From the NCBI GenBank assembly GCA_021234155.1, contig JAJEKV010000226.1, forward strand, positions 560,001 to 624,000: a stretch of 64,000 bases of DNA, written 5' to 3'. The position numbers were made by a program, and so were the translations under genes. The notes under the pieces were generated by a model. The model saw nothing but the letters and a program-made list of their open reading frames with translations, did not search any database and was not told where the DNA came from. Shown piece after piece: positions 1 to 11,584 of the stretch. The stretch is from Isoetes taiwanensis (lineage: Eukaryota > Streptophyta > Lycopodiopsida > Isoetales > Isoetaceae). The number at the start of each line of letters is the position of its first letter. The stretch's first letter is position 1.

Positions 1-317
1 GGGCAAATGGAGAGCCCTCATAATTGTATTTTGCACGCATTGAAATCAACACCATATAGTATTCCGCTTGAAATCTTATAGTATTTTATAATCTTGTTAT
101 ACAAGATAGCAAATTTTGTACTTGCATACCCCACGACGAGGAACTTTTACGCATGCGGTGTAGATTAAGGAATAAGGGGTGAATATGCCTATCCAATGCC
201 TTCTCTCGCACCGGAGTCACCCCCGCCTCGTTGCCTCGAGTCACCCCCCGGTGAATATGCACCCAAACCAAAGGGGGTTTAAGGGGAATTTTAATTTAAA
301 TGTGTTGGACCCAATGG

Positions 318-397
318 TTGTGTTAATTAATGTCAATGGTAGTTATATGTTGGTTGTTAATGTCAATGGTTGTTATGTGTTGGTTGTTATGTGTTGG
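318..397. repeat. Short TG-rich minisatellite
   Basis: About two and a half imperfect units of roughly 30 bp built on 'gttaatgtcaatggttgtta' lie head to tail. The rest of positions 1-528 shows no gene; short open frames here are made by the repeat. Confidence 0.6.
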
Positions 398-529
398 GGG
401 ATTTAATTTTTATATGTTGGATGTTAATGGTTTGTCTTTTCTTGCTGCCCCATTTATATATGATGCATCAAAAACACAAATCAATAAGAGCTTACCAAAG
501 CCTCTTATCCTGAGAATGGCCTGTTACAC

Positions 530-835
530 TACTGCAACTCTTCGACTTCAACAGTAGATTCACCAGCGGATGCATTTCCTGGAAGATTATTTAGAGTAGT
601 ATTGCTAAAATTGATCATGCAGATACCATTTTCTGACCGCAGCAAAACCTTTTCACCTAGTTGCCCAGGTAATTCATTTGGGTTGAAGCTTGATTTAGAG
701 GAGTCGCTATTGATTCTTAAAGCAAAGCCTAATATGTTATTTTTGTCGACTACGCTTCTTCTGTTTCTACTCAAAACTGCTTTTAAAGCGCCTATAACTT
801 CAAATTCACTAAAATATGCGAAAAAAACCCATCGA
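530..835 (-). pseudogene. Possible host exon fragment, unrecognised
   Basis: On the minus strand the frame is open from about 835 to a stop near 530. Reading begins with residues like 'FAYFSEFEVIGALKAVLS' and ends 'STVEVEELQ'. There is no Met at the left border, so it would be an internal or terminal exon. The composition (balanced charged and polar residues, a Pro-Asn-Glu-Leu-Pro-Gly turn, no low complexity) is more protein-like than neighbouring frames. I do not recognise the family. No partner exon is visible in the first 1.9 kb, so a captured or decayed fragment is as likely as a working gene. Confidence 0.3.
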
Positions 836-840
836 TTATG

Positions 841-1946
841 CTGATAGATCGATTATGCTGAATAGATTGTAGTTTTCTGGCTTTTGGGATTACCAATCTC
901 CCTGTCTTGATTCTACTTTGAAAAATAATAATAGATCTTTGCCCAAAAACAAATATGTAGATCCAGAGTCTTAGTTTTACGCAGGAGGCCAGCGCATCAT
1001 ATTTTGGCTAGGCCATTTGGGTTATTCTTACAACCTCGACCGAACTTGAGACACAGATAGTCATATGAATGTAACCTTTGAGACCCCAGAGGAAGAATCG
1101 GAAAGAAAAACCTTCAAACATAGGTCCAATCTCGAAAGTGTTTTTCTTTGTAGTAGCCACCGTAATTTTCTCCCTGTTTCAACACAGCTTCGAAGTTTCG
1201 GATGGGCTGGGAGAATAAATCAATACATCAGAAAGGCCGTAAGATTAGCTCCCTGCATACTGCTTAAATCTGAGAATGGATTCTGTGATCCCGGTAGTCT
1301 GTCACCGAATTCTGCCATTCGATTTTAATTAATTCCATCCAAATTTAACCCAAAAGACAGCCAAATCCACATATTCAAGCCTAAAAATGCACTAGACAGC
1401 ATCATTATGCAGATTTGATAACACCGATTTCAGAAAAATAATAACTATAGGGCTTTGAACACCGGCTTTTCCCCTCAACTAAAACCCAGTGGGCATGGTT
1501 TGCTCTTCAAATTGCTCAGATTCTGAGCAAAATTTAGAGCCCCCCATGCTAAAATTGAAGCTTGTGTGGCCGTGTGTGCGGAGGCATGAATTGCCCATGA
1601 AAACCACTACATCGATCTAAGGTTTGTTTAATTTAAGAGCATCACGAAACTTTAGAATAGAGCATTGATTTTCTGGCCAATTGAAATATACAGCAGGGCA
1701 ATTCATCTGTCTTAGACTACAAAACACTCTTCCGAACCCATCGATTCTTCCACAGAATCGAGATTTGTATGCTTTAAATCCCTGAGAAAATCGATAGGGC
1801 GGCTACGGCGTGCATCAAGCGTCAAGCAGAGAGACTAAATTGCCCTATTTGCCTAAACAAATCTTGGCCCTCCATCCCAATCTAACTTGCTTTCCACGTC
1901 ACCTTTTTTTTGCTCTCACAATTTTATATGATGGAGATATATATAT
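841..1946. other. Unassigned, no gene recognised
   Basis: AT-rich sequence with one plus-strand open frame (1065-1328, 87 codons) lacking any recognisable motif. A (TA)n run at about 1939-1961 leads into the first 162-bp repeat. Confidence 0.5.
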
Positions 1947-2108
1947 ATATGTATATATATATTATGCTTTTCCAAGCAACCTTCCTTTTACAGGATCTAT
2001 ATTCTTGATAAATGCCATAAATATAGTAACTAGGAATTTGTAGCTTAAAAATAATTCATTATAACCCATATTTGTTGCATGATGATGTTCCAGGCTAGTC
2101 TTAAATAT
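1947..2108 (-). repeat. 162-bp direct repeat, distal copy
   Basis: Identical base for base with 7895-8056, including the (TA)n lead-in and the end 'ggctagtcttaaatat'. It is read here as the 3' pseudo-LTR of the Penelope-like element. Confidence 0.85.
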
Positions 2109-2649
2109 TATTAATCCTGCATCCAAGTGGGAAAAGCTGGTACCTGCCACCGTCACAATCAAGAACACGTGTTAGTACAGGTGCCAGAAAGTGGAAGACA
2201 GGTGTCAACGCTTTTTATAAAACCCCCCTTGCTAATCGGTGTCGAGGAAACAAGGATAATTAAGATCTAGTCCTTATCATGCATGCACATTTTATCCATT
2301 AGAGCTAATTTATTATCTAGCTCATTATAATGTCTATGCAACTACGCCCCCTATAATCACCCATACTAGGCCATAATAACTACTAGCAGACAAAAATCTT
2401 TTAAAATATAACTTCTCCCTTTTATAAAAAATAATAATAAATAGACCCAAAGCAATGGAGCGGAATCAGTGACCTATTATTATCTGTCTGACCTGGTTTT
2501 CGTTCATGTGTGGTTCGAGCTCCTCTTCTAAATCCATAAATCCTGATTCTCCCATTTCTTCACCCATTGTCTCCATATTCCAATGCTATTCCAAGGCAAA
2601 TCTCTGTTTAATATACACTAAATCCAAAGATCCACCAAAATGCTAGCAT

Positions 2650-3760
2650 TTTAATCAATTCAAAAATATTATAGAGCAATCCCAGAAGGAATTTATAAAA
2701 TCTTATTTGGAATCAAAAATACCTTACTGTAGGCTGTCTATTATTATCCAAAATCGCCAGAAGAGTGGTAAATGGGCCTTAGCAATGGATAATACCATAT
2801 ATTATTCCTGTTTTTGAGATTTGATCATGAATAAACAAAAAAATCCTGTTAAAAAAACAGCAAATGAGCAAGATAGATTAACAAAAATCATCTACCTTGG
2901 AACAATTTTGCTTCAAATAGCTTGAATCAAATCTCCTGAGCAATGATTCTTGCAGATACTTCTTCTGAGGCATACACCATAAACATAAAAAAACTGGTTC
3001 GTTCTGCTCCAAGATAAGCAATCAGACCAGATGGATTTGCCTTGCCGTAAGTCGGCGTTTTATGGCAGCTTGCCAAATCTGCTCTGGGTCTTTCCTGCAG
3101 TGGTAATAACCCATTTTTACTTATTATCCAAAACCGTGTCAAACCATTTTACTTCCGGCTTTCCCTATTCTAGCCAATCGGTTTCAATTCCAATCTATTA
3201 TTTTCAAAGATTTAGAATCAGGAATACCTTATTGCTTGCTGTCTGTGCTATCCAAAAGCTGCCAGAGGATTGGTTAATCCATATTTCTCACTGTATAGCC
3301 CAATGTTTCCTCCTTGTGTATAGCTTTAGCATGAATAATCGAATGAATCAGTTAAAACAATGCATCAAATAATCCAGATAGACCAAGAACATGCGTTCAG
3401 CTTCTACCTTGCTTTTTGTTTTTCTGATATACTGTTGCAGATCTTCCTGGGCCTCAATTCTTGCAGACTTATCCTCAGCGGAATGCTCAATAGAGTATTA
3501 AGAACCAATTGATTATGCCTTAAGATGAGATATCAGGCAAAATCGGCCTGTTCTAGCATAGTTCCGCCCATCCTATGTGTCTGCCGGATCTATTCAGGGT
3601 TTTCCCTGTAATATAATAACCCATTTAAATTTCAAAAGCCAGTAATGCCCATTTCGATTCCAATCCTCATGGCCTTCCTAATTCTAGCCAGACCCTTTCG
3701 ATTCAATAGCCTAAGGCTTTTCCCATTCCATTCAGGATTCATGCATTCGAAATTTTTTTT
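2650..3760. repeat. Decayed ~510-bp tandem repeats
   Basis: The stretch near 2690-2790 (aatacctta...gctgtct...tatccaaaa...gccaga) recurs in diverged form near 3225-3275. The stretch near 3085-3200 (aataacccattt, then 'attctagcca' and 'tttcaattccaat') recurs near 3610-3700. This implies about two units of roughly 510 bp. They lie in the 3' untranslated part of the Penelope-like element. No coding is apparent in 2109-3870. Confidence 0.5.
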
Positions 3761-3870
3761 CCAAAAAATCCCTTACGAAAATTCCTTTCCAGATCATTGT
3801 TTAATTATTACCCAATGGTTTATATGGGAAAATCATGCAAATATAAAATAGAGTAAAGCTCTGACCTTTA

Positions 3871-6043
3871 TCAACTTAGTTGTATCATGCCCTCTAAAAT
3901 ACGAAGCCTATAATCCGGTTGTTTCTCCACCGTTGCCCCAGGGGTGCATGAATTTTTAATCGTTCTTATTACAATGGCCTTAAGCCTTTCTAGGCAAAAG
4001 CCATTAGATACAAAAACATCCAAAGTCCTCCCTAGTTCCACCAAAAAATCTTGGGGATGATTGCATAAATACAACAATGTTATCACTTGCGCAACCATAA
4101 GGTTATAACACTGGCTAATTTTCCTGTTAGATGCCAATTGTATAAATTGCGAACATTTAAATGGGAGCAATCTTCTTTTGTCAAATCTCGTCGTAATGTA
4201 TGATCCCTCTGTTTGATTTACAACTTGAATATGCATATTTAAGAAGTTGCATCTGGGAAGTGAAGAATCATATTGTGGGAATATTTGGCCTGTTTCATCC
4301 TTTTTAATTTCAAGGAATTCCAATGGATAAATCCAAAACGGATTATCAACATGTCTTGGTTGCGATGGATCAATAAATATGTCCATTATTGGATTATTTA
4401 ACGCCCCCAAGTCATCCATATATCTATAATTTCCCTTCAAACAAAGCCTTTTAAACTCGCTTTTCCCCTAATTTTGCCAGTCTCCTATAAATTTATACTG
4501 TGATAACATAAGATACAAGTTGCACCACTGTGAGGGGGGAACAAGAGAACCCCATAGGGATTCCTCTTATTTGTTTCCATATTTCTATCTCCCAACTGCA
4601 TATGACAATTGGTAAGCAAATATTTATTCATGGTATTGAGTTCCTCGAGTGTAAGCTCAAAAAACGACCGAAGTTTGGAATACTCTTTCTCCATGAGCAT
4701 TTGTATTTAGATCCACCAGAATAAACGCATAACTTAAGAGGATATTTCAAGTGGAATGCTTTATAGAAGAGTAATTCACAAATCGTTGTGATCCCATCCT
4801 CCCCAAATAGAGGTATGGACTCATAGCACCTCGCAATATCTGCTACCCATGTATTATGTATCTTTTGAGGCAAATTGACAACTAGATCTATGGTGGAATC
4901 TATCCACCAGAATGATCTAGTACTAACCCCCATAAATCTTTTAATTTTAGAGTCCAATGTCCAACACATCTCCTTAAATATCGGGACCATTGCTTGTATT
5001 ATTGATGTAATAGTCACCATATCCTAAAAAAAAAAAATGCAATTTGAAGCATTTGTTATCCATCTGAACTTCTTTTTATGGACTTTATACGTCGCCATTA
5101 GATAGGGTAACCCTAATTTATTATCAATATTCACCTTAGCAATTTTTTTCATTTCATATAGGCATATATGCTTAATTGCTATAGGTGTACTAGGGTAGCC
5201 ATCCTCATCATAGCATATTGCAAAACTGGCTTTGGACTCTTCTTATTGCCTTTTAGGATATAATTTTTGCATATGAAGACAGGGGAGTATTTTCAAAGCT
5301 TTATCCGCCTTTAAATATACAGATGTTCCTCAGAACCATTTCTTCTCCATATTTGCTTCCACAATTATGGTCTTATTTGGAATCCTAATCCTCTTTCTTT
5401 TGTCACATTTGGCCATTTGTACCAAATGTTTAATCTTCCCCTTAATAAATGTTTTAGTATACTCAATCCTAGAGGTATGAAACTCACCAAATTTTCTTTC
5501 TAATAATTGAATGGTTTGCTCCCATGCTTTAAGTATTTCCAAAATAACCAATCCCATATTAGGTTTTTCAAGGTGGATATGATTTAACCCGTATTTTATT
5601 TCATCCCTTGTATAGTGACATATGTCTATGGAGAGTGTTGTAACATGTTTAGTTCCATCATCCCCAATATCAAGGAAGGGTTCAAACCACCTTATATTTT
5701 CACAATGGCAACTCAAATTGCTCAAGCATGAGAAATTACAAAACGTATCTTTTGGTTTATACCAAGAGGATTTAATACTTGGAAGATATTTCCATCCATA
5801 CATAATTTCATCTAAAATATTGGGATCCTCAATACCAAGGCCATCTAGGCAACAAGTGATAAACAATTTTTTCACATTGACTAGTTCCATGATCCTATTA
5901 ACATACAATAAGTGTATGTAAGAGGTATCACTAGTTTTATCAGTTATAACTTTAAATCTCCCCATAGAGAACATTAGAGATTTAGAAACAACTTGTATTT
6001 CCTGCATGAAGCAAAAATCTTCTATTATAAATAGAGAAAACAC
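3871..6043 (-). pseudogene. Penelope-like reverse transcriptase, frame-broken
   Basis: Collinear RT landmarks appear in several frames on the minus strand. An N-terminal part (6043-5330) has a Cys-rich 'CHCENIRWFEPF' followed by a 'KHVTTLSIDI' stretch. Near 5110-5060 is 'LPYLMATYKVHKKKFRWI', the finger motif typical of Penelope-like RTs. Motif A 'ADIARCYESIP' lies near 4840 and 'GIPMGFSCSP' near 4560. The catalytic motif C 'YRYMDDL' is at about 4425. The thumb (4300-3900) has a 'TTRFDKRRLLPFKCSQFI' segment. The frame ends at 3871 without a GIY-YIG domain. The product would copy element RNA at a DNA 3' end. At least three frameshifts or stops make it non-functional as read. Confidence 0.75.
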
Positions 6044-6162
6044 TTTATTCTTTGCAAGAAGTACAAAAAACCTCTATTATAAATAGAGGAAAAACTTCTT
6101 CCTTGCAAAACGTAAAACATAACAACATATTTTCACTAATTCCCCAAGTGTAGCTCAAATTA

Positions 6163-6451
6163 TTAGGTCTCAAAGGAGAATATGCCCGGTTTTGTCGATG
6201 ATCCCCAACCATAGGGGTATTTCCAACCATTTGAACACTTTCTCTCAAGAGCTAGCAGCCCATGCTCTTCCATTTCTTCCTTCATTTGGCCTTCCCCTTC
6301 CTCTTCCAAATGGATGTCTACCTCCTCTTGCCATATGATGGCCCATGTGACCACCTCTAAATGTGTTCTCAACTCTTCCCCTTCCTCTATTACCACCACC
6401 ATTGAAAGCATTTCTATTTTCACCTCTCCCTCTTCCCCTATTCCTTTCCAT
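6163..6451 (-). pseudogene. Arg-Gly-rich (RGG-type) segment of the retroelement ORF
   Basis: One minus-strand frame reads a run of GRGRG, RGG, GRGRGRP and similar motifs over about 65 residues. RGG boxes bind RNA. The segment lies between the gag-like part and the RT part, so it is probably the nucleic-acid-binding region of the element's polyprotein. The overlapping Glu-rich frame (6163-6423) is a shadow. Confidence 0.5.
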
Positions 6452-6504
6452 CAGGGTGCTCCGGGGCCTCCTCCATTTCTCTTGGTCTTTTAAACATAGG
6501 GGTA

Positions 6505-7760
6505 TTATAATCGAGAATTTAGGCGGTTTTTAATCAACTGCTCAATATATCTCGACCCATTTTCATTATGGTCTCCAAATAACTTAGCCTCGGGGTTATT
6601 CACATATTGAAGGAGTCCCTCCATCATAGATTTTCTAATAAAATGGAAAATCAAGCATTGTTGGATCAAGGCCTCAATACCAGGGTTTGAGGTCCAGATT
6701 ATAAACTTACTCCATCTAGAAACCATGGAATCTCCTTTAAAAAATAGTTCTAAATGGTTCATCATGTACCATAGAATTTGGTCAAACCATAGTACTCCCT
6801 TTGAAGTGCAAGTATTCTGTGGATGTGGACATCTGCAATATGGCCTTTTCCAATTAGGCCATTTATTTTCATAATCATTCCCTCTTGATTTCCCACCAGT
6901 AGGCATATCTTTTTTTACCAAAGCCGTCAATGGCATTTCTGCACATTTGTAAGGGTCAAATGTAGCTAAAGAGAAGTTTTGTATAGGGGTTTCCCTATCA
7001 CAAACAACAGTACCCATACGTGCAAAGTTAGCATACTTGTCCTCATATTTGGCATAGGATAATTCATTAGCATCTATTCCCCCTAGATAACTATATGCCT
7101 CAATAGGTATTGGGGCAAGTAAGTTGAATGAATAGAGCTTCCATACCTTGTTATCCTTTTCACCTGCCCATTGCTCTACTAGTCTGCGTGGAACTAGTGG
7201 GGTAGAAAATCTTTTAAAGAATAAAAGAGGGTTATTTTGCTTTTTGAAGTCGTTCCTCAAAGATATTCTTTAGAAATTGCACGTGCTTCCTCATCCAATG
7301 TAATACCTCTTAATTTGGGGTTTGACCCATCAGGTGCAACGTTAGATGTCCTCTCCTCACTTCTTAACATAGGATATACTTCCCCATTGGCGAGTTTGAG
7401 ATCTTTAAACTGTTCGAGGACCTGCTTACACACTTCAATGTCTCTTTTGTCAGATTCCATAAGATCAAATAATTTGGTTTCTAATGACTTCAAATGTTGA
7501 AGTACATTGCCACCTTTTCTATGTGTATGGAATAATTGAAACCAGTGTGAAGCATCCAAATTACTTAATATGGAGAAATCATTGTCAATGAGGGAGTTTT
7601 CCTATGAATGATGTACTCATGGAGCCCTCGGGGCATCACCATGATAACCATAATAGTTTGAATAATGGGGCTAGGTACCCATAGGTTATCATTATAACCA
7701 ATTTTCTTGAGATCAGAATTCCATACAGGACCACCATCCACCTCACCATCTTGATTCTAT
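6505..7760 (-). pseudogene. Gag-like / N-terminal ORF of the Penelope-like element
   Basis: Two long minus-strand frames (7559-7257 and 7260-6505) abut across one frameshift, and a third stretch (about 7760-7580) extends them upstream. Together they give about 400 residues without low complexity. They include a Cys-containing 'KRPYCRCPHPQNTC' segment (near 6820) and an amphipathic helix-rich start containing 'LKSLETKLFDLMESDKRDIE'. I recognise no named domain. Position upstream of the RGG tract and RT, on the same strand, suggests an N-terminal gag-like function. No GIY-YIG signature is visible. Confidence 0.5.
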
Positions 7761-7894
7761 ACAAAGAATCACCCAAGTTAGTTCAAAAAGAATAAATAAA
7801 TTCCTAGATAAAAAGTGCAAATACCAAGTATAGATAATGCCCATGATAATGTTATGCATGGGACATTAAGGTGGTAACCTCTGAGGTCAGATAA

Positions 7895-8056
7895 ATATGT
7901 ATATATATATTATGCTTTTCCAAGCAACCTTCCTTTTACAGGATCTATATTCTTGATAAATGCCATAAATATAGTAACTAGGAATTTGTAGCTTAAAAAT
8001 AATTCATTATAACCCATATTTGTTGCATGATGATGTTCCAGGCTAGTCTTAAATAT
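7895..8056 (-). repeat. 162-bp direct repeat, proximal copy
   Basis: Identical to 1947-2108. It lies just upstream, in the minus-strand sense, of the gag-like region, so it would be the 5' pseudo-LTR and might hold the promoter. Confidence 0.85.
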
Positions 8057-8084
8057 ATATAAGTCCCTTGATATTCAAGGACGG

Positions 8085-8500
8085 TATGAGTAGAATAGAA
8101 TAGAATAGTTTTTTTAACGTCCACGGAGACCAATAGGTCATGGGACCCATACAATGGGCTAGTACAATCATTACTACTAGGATTAAAAAACCCCTGCCTC
8201 GAAAGGTTTTCAAGGGAAAGACCTTTGCAGTAATGATGATACTAGACAAGCAGAGATAATGACTACTGAGGGCTCAATAATTGCAGACGTTTATCTAGAA
8301 CCTCAAGTATGTATAATGCCAAGTCATGCACAGATGGTGCTCTGAGAAGTTGTGGAAGCGTGGAATTGAATGCTAAGGTCAAAAAATGATTCCGGACTAT
8401 CTCAAAAGCAGGGCAACTCAGAAGAGTATGGCTTTCATCAAATTGCATATAGGGAGTGTAGAAAGTCAATTGCATATTTTTAAGCATTGTACACAAATTA
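8085..8500 (-). mobile_element. 3' end of a LINE with (ATTCT)n tail
   Basis: On the minus strand a frame reads 'ESHTLLSCPAFEI...LPQLLRAPSVHDLALYILEVL', a C-terminal zinc-finger-like tail. It is followed by a 3' UTR and a (ATTCT)n tail, seen on the plus strand as tagaatagaatagaatag near 8089-8107. The same tail protein, UTR and repeat tail occur on the plus strand at 62800-63182, so this is a recurrent family. Pentanucleotide rather than poly(A) tails are typical of some non-L1 LINE clades. Only the 3' part is present here. Confidence 0.75.
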
Positions 8501-9328
8501 TATGAGCTATGATTGTTTACATCAAGATATTATTGTCTACATATTAATTTGTAGGTCATCGAGATTTTATTTTAAACCCAAAATAAATAATCATACAATG
8601 TTAAAATCTTCATAGCTTGCTTCCAATAATTGGTGTTTGGTATCAGTTGAAAGCTAAACTTTGAAACTTTATTATGCTATATTAAAGTAAGAAAATAAAG
8701 AAGCTTAAATCCATCATAATAAAGTTTTATCATTTAAATAGATGTTTCGTGGGGCACTCTCCTCTCTGGAGCATAACACAATTATCTCTGTAGCATATGT
8801 AGCAAATGAATGCATGAACATGATTTTAGTTCGACATTGTTCGACAAATAGCCATCATGTTCTTTGGGAACTAAATTGGACATGTTGTTTAACACCCTGA
8901 CCACCCACGCATTATCACATTCGCATTCGCATTCGCATTCGCACTAGTGCGAGGAGCTTTATTACATAAGGAAAAGCAGTTGAAGAGGACTTTATTGTAT
9001 GTTGACCAGGACCTCATTCCGATGCAACAAAAATCCCGAAGGCCAGAGTTGGCCCAAGTTAAGAATATTCACTTTTGGGGCGGGGGGAGGGAGGGGGGTG
9101 AGGGAGAGGGAGATAAAGATGCGGATCTTCCAACCGACAAATGCTGAAGTCACAGAGGCCCTCTATCACGTTGTTGCAACCCTCGGGGTCCTGCTGCCGC
9201 TGGTGCAAATGAAATAGGACTTGCGACTGCTGCTGCTGCTCCAGCATTTACTGAGTCTAACATTGTCCATGCTGTCCTTATACATCTATTTAGAATTGAA
9301 TTTTCATCTAAGATAACTCTGTATAATT
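8501..9328. other. Unassigned; short hexanucleotide repeat
   Basis: There is no gene. A (CATTCG)4 run lies at about 8920-8943. Purine-rich and GCT-rich stretches near 9075-9245 make small spurious frames. Confidence 0.5.
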
Positions 9329-9550
9329 AAAATACTATTCTTTTCAAAATATTTAAAGAAAAGTTTTAGATAGAAATTAATTAAATGATTATGTTTATGT
9401 TTAATAAAAAATGAATAGTTTATTATTGATTAAATGTCAATATATTTTATTTCATCAATAATAAATTATTCAATAGTTATTATTAGACTAATGTAATAAC
9501 TTTATATCATTTAATTAATTTCAACCTAAAACTTTTCTTATAGTATTTTT
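9329..9550. mobile_element. MITE-like inverted-repeat element
   Basis: The ends are inverted copies ('aaaatactat' at about 9330 and 'atagtatttt' at about 9540). Further in, 'aagaaaagttttag' (9357) pairs with 'ctaaaacttttctta' (9526), and 'gaaattaattaaatgat' pairs with 'atcatttaattaatttc'. The arms are about 90 bp with a short centre, giving a long imperfect hairpin. No coding capacity. Its very AT-rich flanks hide any target duplication. Confidence 0.5.
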
Positions 9551-10479
9551 ACAAGTGTAAAAGTTTGTAAATTATGAAAATCTAATAATAGTTTTAAGTC
9601 AATCGCTTATCAAACCATTAGGTTTCATTTAATTATCATGATTGCTAAATTTTGAATCTGTTAAATCACTACATATTGAAATTTCTATATTCTTGAAATG
9701 TTTAATTCTAAATAGATTCAAATGAAAATTAGTTTGGAAAAGTTTATTCTTTGATAACCATTATATTTTTAATTGAAAGATAAACTTATATAATTAAAAC
9801 TTATAAAAATTATAACAATCAAGAAGAATCAAACAATACATGTATTCTTATAATGACGTTTTTGAAGTGCTATCTATTAAATGTGAATAAGTCCAAATTT
9901 TGTTGAATATATCATAGCTATTAGTCTGCTCATGCACTGCATATTGGCCTCCCTTCTGCTACCGCAACTCCACATGCATTTGCATCTCCATCTACTGCCC
10001 ACAGACATGAATTGTACCTATTTATGGTCTTATGGAATTGTCAGAGCTTCCCTTGGCAGAAATGAGATAGTCTTAACTCCATTGCTATGGTTATGGGAGC
10101 ATGCAGGGCACATGCTACCAGGCCTGCCAGTCTATCAACATTACTCGGTGTTCAATGATTTACACAGGAAAGCAGGGACATGGAGGGCATCACCTGTTAT
10201 TTTTGAACAACCTCGGCACCTTCTGTCTCCCTACACAAGATAGACAGACATAATCGTTATCTTTGAATACGAGTGCAGAATTGTAGTGGCAACACCCTCT
10301 TTGTGTCAACATGCTACTTCCTACAAGCAGATAGCAACTTCTCTCACCCTCACCCTCACCCTCACTCTCACTCAGATATAGATAGGCTGGATCCTTATGT
10401 CGATCTATATGATGACATACAACAACATACATAGTTGGACAGAGTCATGTTGCTTGGATACTTCAATGTGCGCACATGA
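9551..10479. other. Unassigned; (CTCACC)n microsatellite
   Basis: No gene is supported. A (CTCACC)/(CTCACT) run occupies about 10338-10374. The plus-strand open frame 9932-10243 shows no motif. Confidence 0.45.
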
Positions 10480-11200
10480 TGAACAACTTATAAAATTTGA
10501 TTCATTGACAAAGGACATTGTCTCGTCCAAGTTAACTCATATGTCAGTGAATCGGTAAAAATTATTCAGCACATCCAAATGGCACTGCATGTCCTCTAGG
10601 GTGTAGGTTAAGAGGTCCATGGCATCGGCGTATATGAGCTGCCAAATTATGTGGTGTACAACTGAGCTCTCGCTCTCCTCTGTTCAACAAGCCAATCTTC
10701 TAACTGATCAATATATGGGCTAAAGAGCCCTGGCAGACTCCAATACTGCTGATGACAGGATGTTATGACAGTGTCATTTAGCTTGAGCAGATCTCATACA
10801 ACCTTTCTATCACATTTTGAAAATCTTTAGGGGCCCTTAACTGCCTCAATCTATCCCATAAGTTGTTCCACGACACAATTGTGCACTGACCATGATGGTG
10901 CAGTAATTGGTCGAGCAGTGAGTGTCGCCCACCTTGTATATGGAAATAACCCTGCTAATGGTTCATTGTGGGGAAAGACCTCTTGCAATGCCCCATTTGA
11001 ACAATGCTATTAGGATGGGCATCATTGGCGGCCCTGCTCATTTGAGCAGCTTCGTTTGCATTTTGTTCAAATATCTCGTCTAGCTATTGGCAAGATGTTG
11101 TAAGCTCTTGATGACATCTGCCTCTGCAATGACTATTGCTGGGCCCAGCTGGGGTATTAAGTACTGCTCAAACCACAAATGAATTGTAAAGTTTCCTTAA
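10480..11200 (-). pseudogene. LINE reverse transcriptase relic
   Basis: Minus-strand translation across broken frames gives collinear LINE RT landmarks. A finger region reads like 'ISRVISIYKVGDTHCSTNY' followed by 'CTIMVSAQL' (near 10960-10890). After further decay comes the palm motif 'LIYADAMDLLTYTLEDMQ', where YADA replaces YADD (near 10620), then 'HLDVLNNFYRF' and 'VNLDETMSF'. Strand and order match the LINE tail at 8085-8500, so both are probably parts of one old element split by later insertions or deletions. Confidence 0.65.
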
Positions 11201-11584
11201 GTATTGTATATTCCCCGTAGGCTGCAAAGGCTTGTTTAATACCCTTCGCCAGAATGTTCTTAGACGACAGTCCAAAAGAGGGAATATTTCGCGTTGATGT
11301 TCTACAATGTATCTAGATTTCTTGCTCTTGAAAAAAGTGTAGTATTGTCTTATCGCAGGCGAGCGCAAGCCGGGTTCAGTGATCTATTGAAGCCAACGTT
11401 TGACATCAAACCATTCGATTGTGAGGAAATGCTATAGCTCGCAAAGGCTCTTGTGGGTGGTTTATCCCAATACATCTGTCAACAGCTGTCATAAGCACTT
11501 TGATTAACTGGACAGTTTGTTGTAGTAGCGTGGGAAGCTGCAGTATTCCCTCTAGCTCAACTGTGACCATCTGGACATAGACCT

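Larger units (their letters stand above)
1947..8056 (-). mobile_element. Penelope-like retroelement with flanking 162-bp direct repeats
   Basis: A minus-strand element of about 6.1 kb. In transcription order it has a 162-bp repeat (8056-7895), a gag-like reading region (about 7760-6505), an Arg-Gly-rich stretch (6451-6245), an RT region (6043-3871), 1.76 kb of untranslated sequence and the second 162-bp repeat (2108-1947). Penelope-like elements often carry such terminal repeats (pseudo-LTRs), produced by partial tandem arrangement. No GIY-YIG endonuclease is seen after or before the RT, which would make it an endonuclease-minus type. All frames are broken. The element limits are inferred from the repeats; the (TA)n-rich borders hide any target duplication. 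Confidence 0.6.

Noticed and set aside
1947-8056. LTR retrotransposon with 162-bp LTRs
   Set aside because: The repeats lack TG...CA ends, a primer site and a purine tract, and the RT between them is Penelope-like, so pseudo-LTRs fit better.
8920-8943. Direct repeats as a CRISPR array
   Set aside because: It is a perfect 6-bp microsatellite without spacers; the setting is a plant nucleus.
10338-10374. Telomere-like repeat (CTCACC)n
   Set aside because: It is a short hexamer run unlike the plant CCCTAAA repeat and lies among interspersed elements.
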